Positions 26,081 to 34,692 of a DNA stretch of 35,702 bases are shown piece by piece. Every line of letters starts with the position of its first letter. The stretch's first letter is position 1. Source of the DNA: JAJDFU01 sp964595955 (GTDB lineage Bacteria; Bacteroidota; Bacteroidia; Chitinophagales; Saprospiraceae); assembly GCA_964595955.1 (NCBI GenBank), contig CAZQSF010000037.1, forward strand, positions 1 through 35,702. The letters run 5' to 3'. Both the position numbers and the translations under genes were made by a program. The notes beneath the pieces were generated by a model. It made no database searches, was not told the origin of the DNA, and saw only the letters and a program-made list of their open reading frames with translations.

Positions 26081-26683
26081 CTAGGCCCCTTGCTTTCCGT
26101 CGTAGGTGGCCACCAGGGCTTCCAGTTCGCGCAGGTGCTTCGCTTTCTTGGGCCCGCGGCGCCGGATATTCGAAGGGGTAAAGAAGCGATGTGCATTGAG
26201 GAAGCTGACCTGCAGGCGATTCCACGCCTCTTCGGTTTCCAGTATCCGGTACGATCTGAGTTCTTCAAACAGGGTCTGGCCGATGCAGAAAAAATCGTCG
26301 CGTCCCAGGTAATCCAGGTCGGCATCGCAGAGGATCTGTTCGAGGAAATTCTGGGGCTGTTGGGGGATTTTCGTCGCCATGATCATGCCGCAGATTTGCT
26401 CCACTTCTTCGTGGCTGTACCCATAGCGAGGCAGGTTTTCCCGGGCGATGGAGCAGCCCAGTTCTTCGTGTTTCTGATTGCTGACCGTAAAGCCGGAATC
26501 GTGGAACAAGGCAGCGGTTTTGGCCAGGATTTCTTCGTAGGGTTTCACCTTTTCCAGTGAGCAAAGCACCTCCGTTGCATGCAGCACATCCAGGGTGTGA
26601 TGGATGCCGTGATAGGTGAGTTCTTCGGAGAGCTCCCTGTCCAGTTTGTCGAGTATAAAAGCCTTGGCTGCGTGGTAATCCAT
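26081..26683 (-). CDS. HD domain phosphohydrolase-like protein
   Basis: A 200-residue protein with the HD metal motif: HGIHHTLDV (His28/His29), ALFHDSGF (His61-Asp62) and LCDADLDYLGR (Asp120/Asp122). HD proteins hydrolyse phosphate esters or nucleotides; specificity is not visible. The tail is basic (NIRRRGPKKAKHLREL). No signal peptide. A TATCTTTC element (26722-26729, minus) may be its promoter. Confidence 0.8.
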   Translation of the reverse strand: MDYHAAKAFILDKLDRELSEELTYHGIHHTLDVLHATEVLCSLEKVKPYEEILAKTAALFHDSGFTVSNQKHEELGCSIARENLPRYGYSHEEVEQICGMIMATKIPQQPQNFLEQILCDADLDYLGRDDFFCIGQTLFEELRSYRILETEEAWNRLQVSFLNAHRFFTPSNIRRRGPKKAKHLRELEALVATYDGKQGA

Positions 26684-26721
26684 TAAGTGGTCGGCTATGG
26701 CCGTTCAGAAGCGGTTCTCTT

Positions 26722-26729
26722 GAAAGATA
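26722..26729 (-). promoter_or_regulatory. Candidate promoter of the HD gene
   Basis: TATCTTTC, one base from TAnnTTTG, about 40 nt upstream of the HD start codon, with a TTG about 17 nt further upstream. Confidence 0.35.
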
Positions 26730-26835
26730 GGCAAATCTTTTGAATTCAATTTATACTATTTCAAGGGTAAAATGACCTGTATCGGCTGGCATTCCTGGCC
26801 GTCCGGCAGGCGGGGTATCCTCGAAACCCCGGTAA

Positions 26836-26887
26836 ATACCCGGTTTTGGGATAAACAAATTAGGTCTTTTTATCCTGAAACCGGTAT
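26836..26887. repeat. Palindromic intergenic repeat related to the 5818-5888 element
   Basis: Arms 26840-26855 and 26869-26884 pair over 16 nt with two G-U wobbles, and 3 more pairs across a one-base bulge (26836-26838/26885-26887). The motif CCGGTTTTGGGATAAA matches the 5818-5888 element (CGGTTTTCAGGATAA). Confidence 0.5.
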
Positions 26888-26957
26888 CGCTAATGCAAAA
26901 CGATGCGAAAGCTCGTTTTGGTATAATCGCACCCGCTCGGGCGCGCCCGAGTGGGTA

Positions 26958-27122
26958 CCGGTGCTTTCCGGGGTGCGCTGGCGCCTGGGCATAGCAAAAG
27001 AAAAGCCATAGGCGAGGGATATGCAGAAGGCGGCAAACGCGATATCCCGGCTTTGCCCCGCCCCCTTATGGAAAATTCAGTCCGGGGGCTGGCCGTGCTG
27101 CGGCAGTCCCGAAAAGCACCGG
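26958..27122. repeat. 165-nt segment bounded by 15-nt inverted repeats
   Basis: CCGGTGCTTTCCGGG (26958-26972) and CCCGAAAAGCACCGG (27108-27122) are inverted copies with one mismatch. The 135 nt between have no gene. It could be a small non-autonomous element or coincidence. Confidence 0.3.
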
Positions 27123-27132
27123 CATCCGGCCC

Positions 27133-27660
27133 TTACTGTTTCTGGCCGCGATCCAACAGCAGCACTCCAGAGGCCAGGAAGGTCAGGCGTTCTTCCGGTT
27201 CGGTGATGGCGGCGATTTCCTCCTCGCTTTTTCCGGCATCTTCTGCGTAGTGGCGCAGTTCGTCGACGGGGATCATCTGGCGGTATGCCCAGCCATCCAC
27301 GACCACGCGCTCACCGGCGAGGTCCATGGGCATGAAAAAGGCGTAGTCTTTGAAGCGGACCATAACTTCGCCTTCCCCTTCATCTTCGGAGGCCAGGTTC
27401 ATCCAGCACCCCTTTTTCTGGCACACTTCGGTTACACTGGCCACCACTTTGGTGCGCATGGAGTCGGCTTCTCCCATCTGCGCGCGCAGGTCGACCAGGC
27501 TGATGGCGCCTTCGGCTTCAATGGTCTCGCCAAAGTGAACGTCTTCGGCAGCCGTTTGCACGGCCTGGGCAGCGGTTTCACCCTGTTGTTCTTCTGAATT
27601 CGATTGGCAGCTCCAGGCGATTACCGCCAGGCAAAACACTGCGATGCTGATTCGTAGCAT
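27133..27660 (-). CDS. DUF4920 lipoprotein
   Basis: A 175-residue lipoprotein (lipobox AWSC, Cys18). The domain is about residues 40-160 and carries VASVTEVCQKKGCWMNL, RFKDYAFFMP and VVDGWAYRQMIP, characteristic of DUF4920. The family is periplasmic and may be copper-related; its function is not established. The two Cys in CQKKGC are a candidate metal or disulfide site. The gene is upstream of a long non-coding stretch and converges on nothing. Confidence 0.75.
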   Translation of the reverse strand: MLRISIAVFCLAVIAWSCQSNSEEQQGETAAQAVQTAAEDVHFGETIEAEGAISLVDLRAQMGEADSMRTKVVASVTEVCQKKGCWMNLASEDEGEGEVMVRFKDYAFFMPMDLAGERVVVDGWAYRQMIPVDELRHYAEDAGKSEEEIAAITEPEERLTFLASGVLLLDRGQKQ

Positions 27661-27707
27661 GGACTTGTTTTTTTGTTCGTCAATTCAAACCGTTCCGTAA
27701 AAGTACA

Positions 27708-27729
27708 GCTCAAAAGAAGATTTTTGAGC
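27708..27729. promoter_or_regulatory. Hairpin upstream of the DUF4920 gene, possible operator
   Basis: Perfect 8-bp arms GCTCAAAA/TTTTGAGC with a 6-nt loop, directly upstream of a TACTTTTA promoter-like element (27698-27705, minus). Position fits a regulator site overlapping the promoter. Confidence 0.3.
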
Positions 27730-28057
27730 AATAAGCGCCTAAGATTGCAGGTTTAAATTCCAATCGAAAATCATGAACCCCTTTATGCCAGCACCCCTAC
27801 GCATTGAACGAGTTTGCTTTAACCCCAAGGTGGGTAAGTAGGTGGGACAATGACCAGGCCGCATTAAATGCAAAGAGATTTTGGTCCGGATCGCGGCGCC
27901 GAAGCCGAGATGACTTCCCCCGGAGAACCCGTTTCCCTTTAGCACATGAGCTTTCTGAGGCTTTGGGCAAGGGCGCGAAGCGGACCCAAAGACCGAGTAA
28001 GCGACCGGGCACTCACATTGGCCACCTGTTTAATTGCGAAACCACAACACGAACACA
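27730..28057. other. Non-coding stretch upstream of the MORN-caspase genes
   Basis: No protein-like frame. It may contain the promoter of the MORN-caspase operon, but I cannot place it firmly. Confidence 0.3.
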
Positions 28058-29689
28058 ATGCGATCTTTCCTCCCAGGACTGCTGGTTTTGATCTTGCCTA
28101 TTGCCCTTTTCGGCCAGGAATGCCTGAGCGGCAACTGTTACAACGGCCAGGGAACCAAGGTTTTTCCCTCCGGAGCCAAATACATCGGCGACTTCCGGCA
28201 GGGGCAGCTTCATGGCCAGGGCACCCTGGTCTTTTCCGACGGCAGGCAGTACATAGGCAGCTGGCGGGATAACTACCGCGAGGGGCAGGGGCGATTGCGC
28301 TTCCCGAACGGCGACGAATACGTGGGCGCCTTCCGCAAAAGCGATTTCAACGGCCAGGGCAAGATGACCTTTGCCAATGGCGATGTCTATACCGGCCAGT
28401 GGAAGAACGGCTTTCCTCATGGCCAGGGAGAGTTGAGCTACGCCAATCGCGATCGCTATGCAGGTGAGTTCGTCAACGGGCAGTGCCAGGGCTATGGGGT
28501 GATGCATTACTCCGACGGCTCTCGTTACGAAGGCGAATGGGCCTACAATCAGCGCCACGGTCAAGGCCAGCTCTTTTTCAGCGGTGGCGACGCGATTCGC
28601 GGCGAATGGGTCGATGACGAGTACCTGGCCAACTGGGGAAAAGATGCTTTTGCCGGCGATACGGCCTTTCTGCGCAATTGTAACACCCTGGACTGCGGCG
28701 AGGGCCAGGGCTTGTTCACCTATAAGGACGGTGCAAAATACATCGGCACATTCCGCGCCAGCCGCCCCGAGGGTCAGGGCACGGTCTTTTACCCCAACGG
28801 CGACCGCTATGTAGGCAGCTGGAAGAACGACCTCCCCCACGGCCGGGGGGAGATGCACTTTCATACCGGCCGGGTATTGGGTGCCATTTGGGATTTCGGC
28901 CGGCCGGTACGCCCCCTGTACGAGCAAAAAATGGGCCGCCTCGCTTCGGCTTCGCGCACGCTTACCGATCCGGAGGTGCGCATCTGGGCGGTAATTGTAG
29001 GAGCTGCCCGCTATGCCCACATGCCTTCCTTGCGCTATACCGACGACGACGCCTACCAGATCTACGCTTTTCTGAAAAGCCCGGAAGGCGGGGCCATTCC
29101 CGATCGCCAGATCCGGCTGTACATAGACGAACAGGCCACTCGAAAGAACATTCTGGACGGCATGCAAACCATCTTCCTGCAGGCTGACGAGAACGATGTG
29201 GTCATTTTTTATTTTTCCGGACACGGCTTGGAAGGGGCGTTCCTGCCCATTGATTTCGACGGCTACAACAACCGGATCTTCCACGATGAGATCAAGCGCA
29301 TGCTTTCGAAGAGCAAGGCCAAGCACAAGCTCGTCTTAGCCGACGCCTGCCACTCGGGCAGTATTTTGGCCATGAAGAACGGCGTGGCGGTCTTGCTGGA
29401 AAAGTACTACAATGCCTTCAGGCGGGCATCCAACAGCACGGCGCTCCTCCTCTCCTCCCGGGGTGAAGAATACTCCATGGAGGACGGTGGCCTGCGATCG
29501 GGGGTGTTTAGTCACTTCCTGGTGAAGGGGCTGAAGGGCGAAGCGGATACGGACCGCAATCAGATCGTCACGATCACCGAGTTGTACGAATACGTCCACA
29601 CGCATGTGCGGCGGTATACCGGAAACGTGCAAACGCCTACCCTGGCAGGGCAGTACGACCTCGCCATGCCGGTAGCTGTCGTCCGCTGA
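28058..29689 (+). CDS. Exported MORN-repeat protein with C-terminal caspase-like domain (copy 1)
   Basis: A 543-residue protein from ATG 28058, which starts a signal peptide (1-20, ending LFGQ). About ten MORN repeats (YxGxWxxGxxHGxG pattern) fill residues 30-270, interrupted by a linker at 185-210. A C-terminal peptidase C14/caspase domain (about 307-543) has the catalytic pair His389 (FYFSGHG) and Cys431 (ADACHSG). MORN repeats bind membranes or stiffen proteins; caspase-like domains cleave proteins, and bacterial members act in stress or death pathways. The CxxGxC motifs before repeat blocks (Cys22/27, 208/213) may form disulfides. The role is unknown. Tandem with the next gene, 40 nt apart. 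Confidence 0.85.
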   Translation: MRSFLPGLLVLILPIALFGQECLSGNCYNGQGTKVFPSGAKYIGDFRQGQLHGQGTLVFSDGRQYIGSWRDNYREGQGRLRFPNGDEYVGAFRKSDFNGQGKMTFANGDVYTGQWKNGFPHGQGELSYANRDRYAGEFVNGQCQGYGVMHYSDGSRYEGEWAYNQRHGQGQLFFSGGDAIRGEWVDDEYLANWGKDAFAGDTAFLRNCNTLDCGEGQGLFTYKDGAKYIGTFRASRPEGQGTVFYPNGDRYVGSWKNDLPHGRGEMHFHTGRVLGAIWDFGRPVRPLYEQKMGRLASASRTLTDPEVRIWAVIVGAARYAHMPSLRYTDDDAYQIYAFLKSPEGGAIPDRQIRLYIDEQATRKNILDGMQTIFLQADENDVVIFYFSGHGLEGAFLPIDFDGYNNRIFHDEIKRMLSKSKAKHKLVLADACHSGSILAMKNGVAVLLEKYYNAFRRASNSTALLLSSRGEEYSMEDGGLRSGVFSHFLVKGLKGEADTDRNQIVTITELYEYVHTHVRRYTGNVQTPTLAGQYDLAMPVAVVR

Positions 29690-29729
29690 CCGAACCCCGG
29701 TGCAAGGGCAAAATAAATCCGTTCGCGCA

Positions 29730-31436
29730 ATGAAAGCTTGGTTGGCAACCATCCTGCTCATAGGGCTTCACCTGGCCTCGGTTCAGGCCCAGGCTTATTT
29801 CTGCGTCCTGGGCGATTGCGACGAAGGCGTGGGCATTTTTCGGTACCGGGGGGGGACGATCTATATCGGGGAGTTTCACCGCGGGGCGCGCCACGGCACG
29901 GGGCAGTGCCTGTATCCCGACGGGAGCAAGTACGTGGGGGCGTGGCAAAACGACAGGCCTCACGGCCGGGGCATCTGGTTCTCAGCTACCGACCACCTGA
30001 GGGCCAATCGCTGGGAACTGGGCCGCCCGGCAGAAGCCCTGTCCTTCGACTCCCTGGAACTCGCCCCTGCAGCTATGCGCCTGGCCGGTCATGCCGTTTG
30101 TCTTTCCGGCGACTGCCGGGAAGGAGAGGGCGTATTGCTGCGTCGCGATGGGGTGCTCTATCTCGGGCCGTTTCGCCAGGGAAAGGCGCAGGGCCTCGGC
30201 CGGGCCGAATACCCGAGTGGAGGGCGCTACCGCGGCGATTGGCAAGACGACCGGCGCCACGGCCCCGGGCTCTTCCTGGGGCCCGACGGAAGCCGGGCCA
30301 AGGGCTGCTGGGAGGACGGACGCCTGACCGATACCCCCTGCCGGGTGGTGGAGCAACTGCCCGACTTGGTCGATACGCCCTTTGTACTCCCGGTGGCCGG
30401 GTGCATTCAGGGCGATTGCTCCGAGGGGCAGGGCGTCTATCTCTTCAGAGGCGGCGCCCGGTATGCCGGTAGTTTTCAGGGCGGCAAGCCCCATGGCCAG
30501 GGCGAGTTGGTCCGGCCTGAAGGCGATCGCTATGTGGGTTCATTCAAGGAAGGAGCATACGAGGGCTTCGGCACCCTGTTCGCCGCCGATGGCAGCGTGC
30601 GGGAAGGGCAGTGGGCGGCCGGTGTACTGGTTCGCCCGGTACACGAACCATTGGACGGGTTGTACGACCCATCACCTGCAGCCTCCTCAAATGCCCCCCA
30701 ACCGCATCAGATCCGCCTGTGGGCCGTAATCATTGGCGTGGCTGCCTACGATCACATGCCGGCCCTCCGCTATACGGACGACGATGCTTACCGGCTGTAC
30801 GCTTTCCTGAAAAGTCCGGAAGGGGGCGCCCTGGACGACGAGCACCTGAAACTCCTGGTGGACGAGCAGGCCACAAGAGCCAATATTTTGAGAACCCTGG
30901 GTAGCATCAGCTCGAAAATAGGGCCTCACGACCTGTTGCTCTTCTACTTTTCCGGGCACGGTATACCCGGCGCATTTCTGCCCTATGACTACGACGGCCA
31001 GCCCGGCCACACGGTGCTGCACAGTGAGGTCAATACCCTCTTGCAGCAATGCCAGGCGCGCTACAAGTTATGCATAGCCGATGCCTGTCATTCCGGCAGC
31101 TTGTTCAACGCCAAAGGAGGGGCGGACCCCGAGAGCCTCTGGGATGCCTTTTACGAAAAATTGGCTTCGGCTCATCCCGGCACGGCCCTCATGCTATCGT
31201 CCAAGGGCAGCGAAACCTCCCTGGAGTCCGAAGGGCTCAGGCAGGGGGTTTTCAGCCACTACCTCATTCGCGGCCTGAAGGGCGAGGCCGACGACAATGG
31301 CGATCGCCTGATCAGCCTGCGCGAACTCTTTGCCTTTGTGCACTACCGGGTTCGCCAGTATACCCAGCGGAGGCAATCGCCCGTGATCCGGGGCAACTTT
31401 GATCCCGACATGGTCGTGGGCGTATCTTTGCGGTAA
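29730..31436 (+). CDS. Exported MORN-repeat protein with C-terminal caspase-like domain (copy 2)
   Basis: 568 residues from ATG 29730, with a signal peptide (1-20, cleaved near VQAQ). Three MORN blocks are each headed by a C-x-x-G-D-C-x-E-G-x-G motif (Cys25/30, Cys124/129, Cys225/230). The C-terminal caspase domain (about 328-568) has His410 (FYFSGHG) and Cys453 (ADACHSG). It is a paralogue of the preceding gene: the caspase domains align across their whole length (LRYTDDDAYxxYAFLKSPEGGA, GLKGEAD). Probably cotranscribed with it. The pair may act together, for instance as a processing cascade; this is speculation. Confidence 0.85.
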   Translation: MKAWLATILLIGLHLASVQAQAYFCVLGDCDEGVGIFRYRGGTIYIGEFHRGARHGTGQCLYPDGSKYVGAWQNDRPHGRGIWFSATDHLRANRWELGRPAEALSFDSLELAPAAMRLAGHAVCLSGDCREGEGVLLRRDGVLYLGPFRQGKAQGLGRAEYPSGGRYRGDWQDDRRHGPGLFLGPDGSRAKGCWEDGRLTDTPCRVVEQLPDLVDTPFVLPVAGCIQGDCSEGQGVYLFRGGARYAGSFQGGKPHGQGELVRPEGDRYVGSFKEGAYEGFGTLFAADGSVREGQWAAGVLVRPVHEPLDGLYDPSPAASSNAPQPHQIRLWAVIIGVAAYDHMPALRYTDDDAYRLYAFLKSPEGGALDDEHLKLLVDEQATRANILRTLGSISSKIGPHDLLLFYFSGHGIPGAFLPYDYDGQPGHTVLHSEVNTLLQQCQARYKLCIADACHSGSLFNAKGGADPESLWDAFYEKLASAHPGTALMLSSKGSETSLESEGLRQGVFSHYLIRGLKGEADDNGDRLISLRELFAFVHYRVRQYTQRRQSPVIRGNFDPDMVVGVSLR

Positions 31437-31461
31437 GGCTTTCGGATTCAAAAAGAAGTGC

Positions 31462-31469
31462 TATCTTTG
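31462..31469 (+). promoter_or_regulatory. Promoter (-7 element) of the rpsF-rpsR-rplI operon
   Basis: Perfect TATCTTTG 38 nt before the rpsF start codon, at the position expected for a ribosomal protein operon; the -33 part is weak. Confidence 0.55.
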
Positions 31470-31506
31470 CCCGCCGAAAATTATCAATTTAATAGTGTCT
31501 GACTCC

Positions 31507-31968
31507 ATGAGAAATTACGAGACCACTTTCATCGTAGACCCCGTGCTGTCCGGGGAAGAGATCAAAGCGACGGCTCAGACCTATGTCGACCACCTCACCT
31601 CCGAGGGCTGTGAAATCGTCCATGTGGATGAAATGGGCTTGCGTCAGCTGGCCTATCCGATCAACAGGCGTACCTCCGGCGTGTATTACTGCGTGGAATT
31701 CCAGGCGGGTGCCGGTGACATTATCGACAAGGTAGAGCTGGCCTTGCGCCGCGATGAGCGCATCATGCGTTTTCTCACCGTCACTTTGGACAAATACGGT
31801 GTGAAGTACAACGAAGACAAGCGCAAGGGCTTGATCGGAAAAGCCAAAGGCAAAAAAAAGGCGGACAAGAAAGACGACCGCCGTTCTTCCAAACCGAGCG
31901 GAAAGAAAGAAACGGCTCCCAAAAAAGAGCCGGCCAAAGCTTCTGCCAAAAAAGAGGAAGAGGAATAA
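31507..31968 (+). CDS. rpsF: 30S ribosomal protein S6
   Basis: 153 residues from ATG 31507 (the open frame further upstream overlaps the end of the caspase gene and is not S6). The fold is recognisable: RNYETTFIVDPVLS, the EGCEIVHVDEMGLRQLAYPI strand and VYYCVEFQA; then a Lys-rich tail (about 110-153) with repeated KK/KA/KE. It binds 16S rRNA together with S18, encoded next. The long basic tail is longer than E. coli's acidic one. Confidence 0.95.
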   Translation: MRNYETTFIVDPVLSGEEIKATAQTYVDHLTSEGCEIVHVDEMGLRQLAYPINRRTSGVYYCVEFQAGAGDIIDKVELALRRDERIMRFLTVTLDKYGVKYNEDKRKGLIGKAKGKKKADKKDDRRSSKPSGKKETAPKKEPAKASAKKEEEE

Positions 31969-32002
31969 GCCTCCATCGTTCATCCAACAAAAGCTTTAAG
32001 TC

Positions 32003-32269
32003 ATGCCATCCAGAGACGATATTAAATTTCTCAGCAATCCTAAAATTGGGCAAAAGCGCAAAAAATACTGTCGCTTTCGCAAGTATGGTATCAAGTACAT
32101 CGATTACAAGGACCCCGACTTCCTGGTTCAGTTCGTGAATGAGCAAGGGAAGATCCTTCCGCGTCGCATTACGGGCAACTCTCAGAAATACCAGCGCAAG
32201 ATGTCCACGGCCATTAAGCGGGCACGTCACCTGGCCATGTTGCCGTATGTAACCGATTTGCTCAAGTAA
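32003..32269 (+). CDS. rpsR: 30S ribosomal protein S18
   Basis: An 88-residue basic protein with the S18 core YIDYKDPDFLVQFVNEQGKILPRRITG and QRKMSTAIKRARHLAMLPY. It pairs with S6 on the platform of the small subunit. It lies 34 nt after rpsF and 48 nt before rplI, the usual order. Start ATG 32003 is the only sensible one. Confidence 0.95.
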   Translation: MPSRDDIKFLSNPKIGQKRKKYCRFRKYGIKYIDYKDPDFLVQFVNEQGKILPRRITGNSQKYQRKMSTAIKRARHLAMLPYVTDLLK

Positions 32270-32317
32270 ACCTGTCTGTTTGGCTGCCTCGATCCGCCGG
32301 GGCAAAAAGATTGCACT

Positions 32318-32764
32318 ATGGAAATAATTTTGCTCAAAGACGTAGATAAGCTGGGGGACAAGCACGAGGTGCTCACCGTTAAAGACGGTTATGGCCGCAA
32401 CTACCTCATCCCTCAGGGGCTTGCCATTATTGCCAACGAAAGCAACATGGCCAAGCTGGACGAGATCAAGCGGAAGGAAGCTGAAGAGTTGGCCGCCCGC
32501 AAGGCCGAATTCGAAGCCATGGCCGAAACGCTCAAGGAAAAAGTCCTTCAGATCGGTGCCAAGGCCGGTGCCAGCGGTAAGATATTCGGGTCCGTAACCA
32601 ACGTTCAGTTGGCCAGCGCCATCAAGGAACAATTTGACCTGGACATCGAGCGCAAGCGCATCGAGCTGCCCGAAGAGGTGAAAAACCTGGGCACCTACAC
32701 GGCGGAGATCAAGTTGCATCCCGAGGTGGACATGAAGGTCACCTTTGAGGTAGTGGCCGAGTAG
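32318..32764 (+). CDS. rplI: 50S ribosomal protein L9
   Basis: 148 residues, the normal length, with the N-terminal domain (MEIILLKDVDKLGDKHEVLTVKDGYGRNYLIPQGLA), a long central helix and a C-terminal domain (ASGKIFGSVTNVQLASAI). L9 sits at the base of the L1 stalk. A strong terminator follows. Confidence 0.95.
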   Translation: MEIILLKDVDKLGDKHEVLTVKDGYGRNYLIPQGLAIIANESNMAKLDEIKRKEAEELAARKAEFEAMAETLKEKVLQIGAKAGASGKIFGSVTNVQLASAIKEQFDLDIERKRIELPEEVKNLGTYTAEIKLHPEVDMKVTFEVVAE

Positions 32765-32787
32765 AGAGGAGAAGAAAGCTCGTGTTC

Positions 32788-32822
32788 AAAGGCCGGTAGT
32801 GCAATGTGCGCTACCGGCCTTT
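32788..32822. terminator. Bidirectional terminator after rplI
   Basis: A perfect 12-bp stem AAAGGCCGGTAG/CTACCGGCCTTT with an 11-nt loop (32788-32799, 32811-32822). The A and T ends serve both strands: the rplI operon and the convergent metallopeptidase. Confidence 0.75.
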
Positions 32823-32841
32823 GTCGTGGTATCCCTTTCGG

Positions 32842-33588
32842 CTAAAAATCCCAAAGGTGCTGATGGGTCTTGAGCATCCGTTCCTGTTCGGGATAATCGG
32901 GCATCACTTCAGCTACGAGCGCCCAGAACCGGGAGGAGTGGTTCATTTCCACCAAATGAGCCAGCTCGTGAACGATGACGTAATCCAGTACGCGCTGGGG
33001 CGCGAAGAGAAGCCGGGTGCTCAGGTTGATATTCCCCTGGCTGGAGCAACTACCCCATCGGCTGCGCGTGTACTTCAGTTTTACCTGGCCGATTTCTCGT
33101 TGAAAATGCCGGTTGTTCCAGTGTTGTACCCGCGCCCGCACTTCGGGCAGGTGTGCTTTGGCCAGGGTTCGGCTGATCAGCCGGGCTATGACCTCTGCGT
33201 CGGTCCCGGCCGGCAGGGTGAGTTCGAGCTGTTCGCCGCGGAGGCGAGCAGCCGGGGTCTTTCGCTTTTCTTCCCGGCGGATCTGAAGCTGGTATTTTGC
33301 CGAGTCCAGTTCGAGCCATTCGCCCTGCCGGTAGGAAGGCCGGCTGAATTTTTGGACCAGTTGGGGATCTCGCTCGAGCTGCTGCCGGATCCATCGCTCG
33401 GCCCAGGCCTGAGCCGCCTGCCGGCGCTGAGCGCTGAACTGCCTGGGCAGCCGGATGATGAACCCCCGGCTTCCCACGGAAACCCGTGCTGTTTTCCGCG
33501 ATTCGCTTACGAGTTGGACCGGTATCCCCTTTTCCGCCCAATTCAATAGGTACGCAATCTTTTCCCCGGTCTGTACTTTACGGCTCAT
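32842..33588 (-). CDS. YgjP-like zinc metallopeptidase (DUF45, SprT-like)
   Basis: A 248-residue protein with the zinc motif HELAH (207-211), third ligand His217 in MNHSSRFW and the upstream block TRSRWGSCSSQGNINLS. This is the YgjP/DUF45 metallohydrolase type. The biological substrate is unknown. Its start codon overlaps the serC stop by 4 nt (ATGA), so it is translationally coupled with serC. Confidence 0.85.
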   Translation of the reverse strand: MSRKVQTGEKIAYLLNWAEKGIPVQLVSESRKTARVSVGSRGFIIRLPRQFSAQRRQAAQAWAERWIRQQLERDPQLVQKFSRPSYRQGEWLELDSAKYQLQIRREEKRKTPAARLRGEQLELTLPAGTDAEVIARLISRTLAKAHLPEVRARVQHWNNRHFQREIGQVKLKYTRSRWGSCSSQGNINLSTRLLFAPQRVLDYVIVHELAHLVEMNHSSRFWALVAEVMPDYPEQERMLKTHQHLWDF

Positions 33589-34658
33589 CCGTGTTTTTCG
33601 GCAAATGCCTGCATGACCTCCACCAGCCGTTCGGCGCTTTCCTGTTCCATGGCGTTGTACATGCTGGCCCGGAAGCCCCCCACGGAGCGGTGTCCTTTAA
33701 TGCCGTTGATACCGGCCTCTTCGCAGGCCTTCAAAAAGGGTTCATTGTGCCGCTCCGGATCCTTTGCGATAAAAACTGCATTCATCAGGGAACGATCTTC
33801 TTTTTTGACCGGGCCGTGGAAGAGCGGATTGCGATCGATCTCGTTGTACACCAGCTCTGCGCGCTGTTGCGCTCGATCCTGCATGGCCGAAAGGCCTCCG
33901 TGGGCCTTGATCCAGCGCAGATTGAGCATGCTCACATAAATGGGAAAAACCGGCGGGGTGTTGAACATGCTGTCGCGTTCGATATGCGTGCGATAGTCCA
34001 GCATGGTGGGCATCCGGTCGCGCACGGTGCCCAGCATGTCCGGATTGAGGATCACGAGCGTTACGCCGGCCGGCCCCAGGTTTTTCTGCGCACCGGCATA
34101 GATGATGCCGAAGCGATTTACGGGGAGGGGGCGGCTGAATATATCGCTCGACATATCGCATACGATAGGCACCGGGGTGTCCGGCCATTGCTGGTATTGC
34201 GTGCCGAAAATGGTGTTGTTGCTGGTGATGTGCAGGTAGCGAGCTCGTTCGGGCACATCGTAACCCTTGGGAATGTAGGTGTACTTCTCCTCCTTGGAGG
34301 ATGCCAGCACATCGACCTGGCCAAACAGCTTGGCTTCCTTAATGGCCTTGGCCGACCAGGAGCCGGTATCCACATAGGCTGCGATGTCTTCGGGGTCCAG
34401 CAGGTTCATGGCCGTCATAAAGAACTGCGAACTGGCACCCCCGGAGAGGAAAAGCACTTCGTAGGTTTCGGGAACCTCAAGCAACTCGCGGACCAGCTCT
34501 TCAGCTTCCTGCATTATGGTGGTGAACGCCTTGCTTCGATGGGATATTTCCAATACCGACAGACCGGAGCCGTCGAGATCGAGTACGCCTTCAGCGGCTT
34601 CCCGGAAAACGGCCTGGGGCAAAATTGCGGGCCCGGCACTGAAATTGTGGATCTTCAT
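33585..34658 (-). CDS. serC: Phosphoserine aminotransferase
   Basis: A 357-residue fold type I aminotransferase with NFSAGPAILP at the start, LSGGASSQFF (71-80) for phosphate binding and the PLP lysine Lys192 in YAGAQKNLGP. It converts 3-phosphohydroxypyruvate to phosphoserine, the second step of serine synthesis, and serves pyridoxine synthesis in some species. Full length. Confidence 0.93.
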   Translation of the reverse strand: MKIHNFSAGPAILPQAVFREAAEGVLDLDGSGLSVLEISHRSKAFTTIMQEAEELVRELLEVPETYEVLFLSGGASSQFFMTAMNLLDPEDIAAYVDTGSWSAKAIKEAKLFGQVDVLASSKEEKYTYIPKGYDVPERARYLHITSNNTIFGTQYQQWPDTPVPIVCDMSSDIFSRPLPVNRFGIIYAGAQKNLGPAGVTLVILNPDMLGTVRDRMPTMLDYRTHIERDSMFNTPPVFPIYVSMLNLRWIKAHGGLSAMQDRAQQRAELVYNEIDRNPLFHGPVKKEDRSLMNAVFIAKDPERHNEPFLKACEEAGINGIKGHRSVGGFRASMYNAMEQESAERLVEVMQAFAEKHG

Positions 34659-34692
34659 AGAAAGGATATTATGCAGAACACTTGATTAAACC

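Noticed and set aside
28013..29326. A 437-codon minus-strand frame
   Set aside because: Antisense to the first MORN-caspase gene; Ala/Val-rich composition typical of a shadow.
28058..31436. Tandem DNA repeats or CRISPR array in the MORN genes
   Set aside because: The repetition is at the protein level (MORN motif) with diverged DNA, within open frames.
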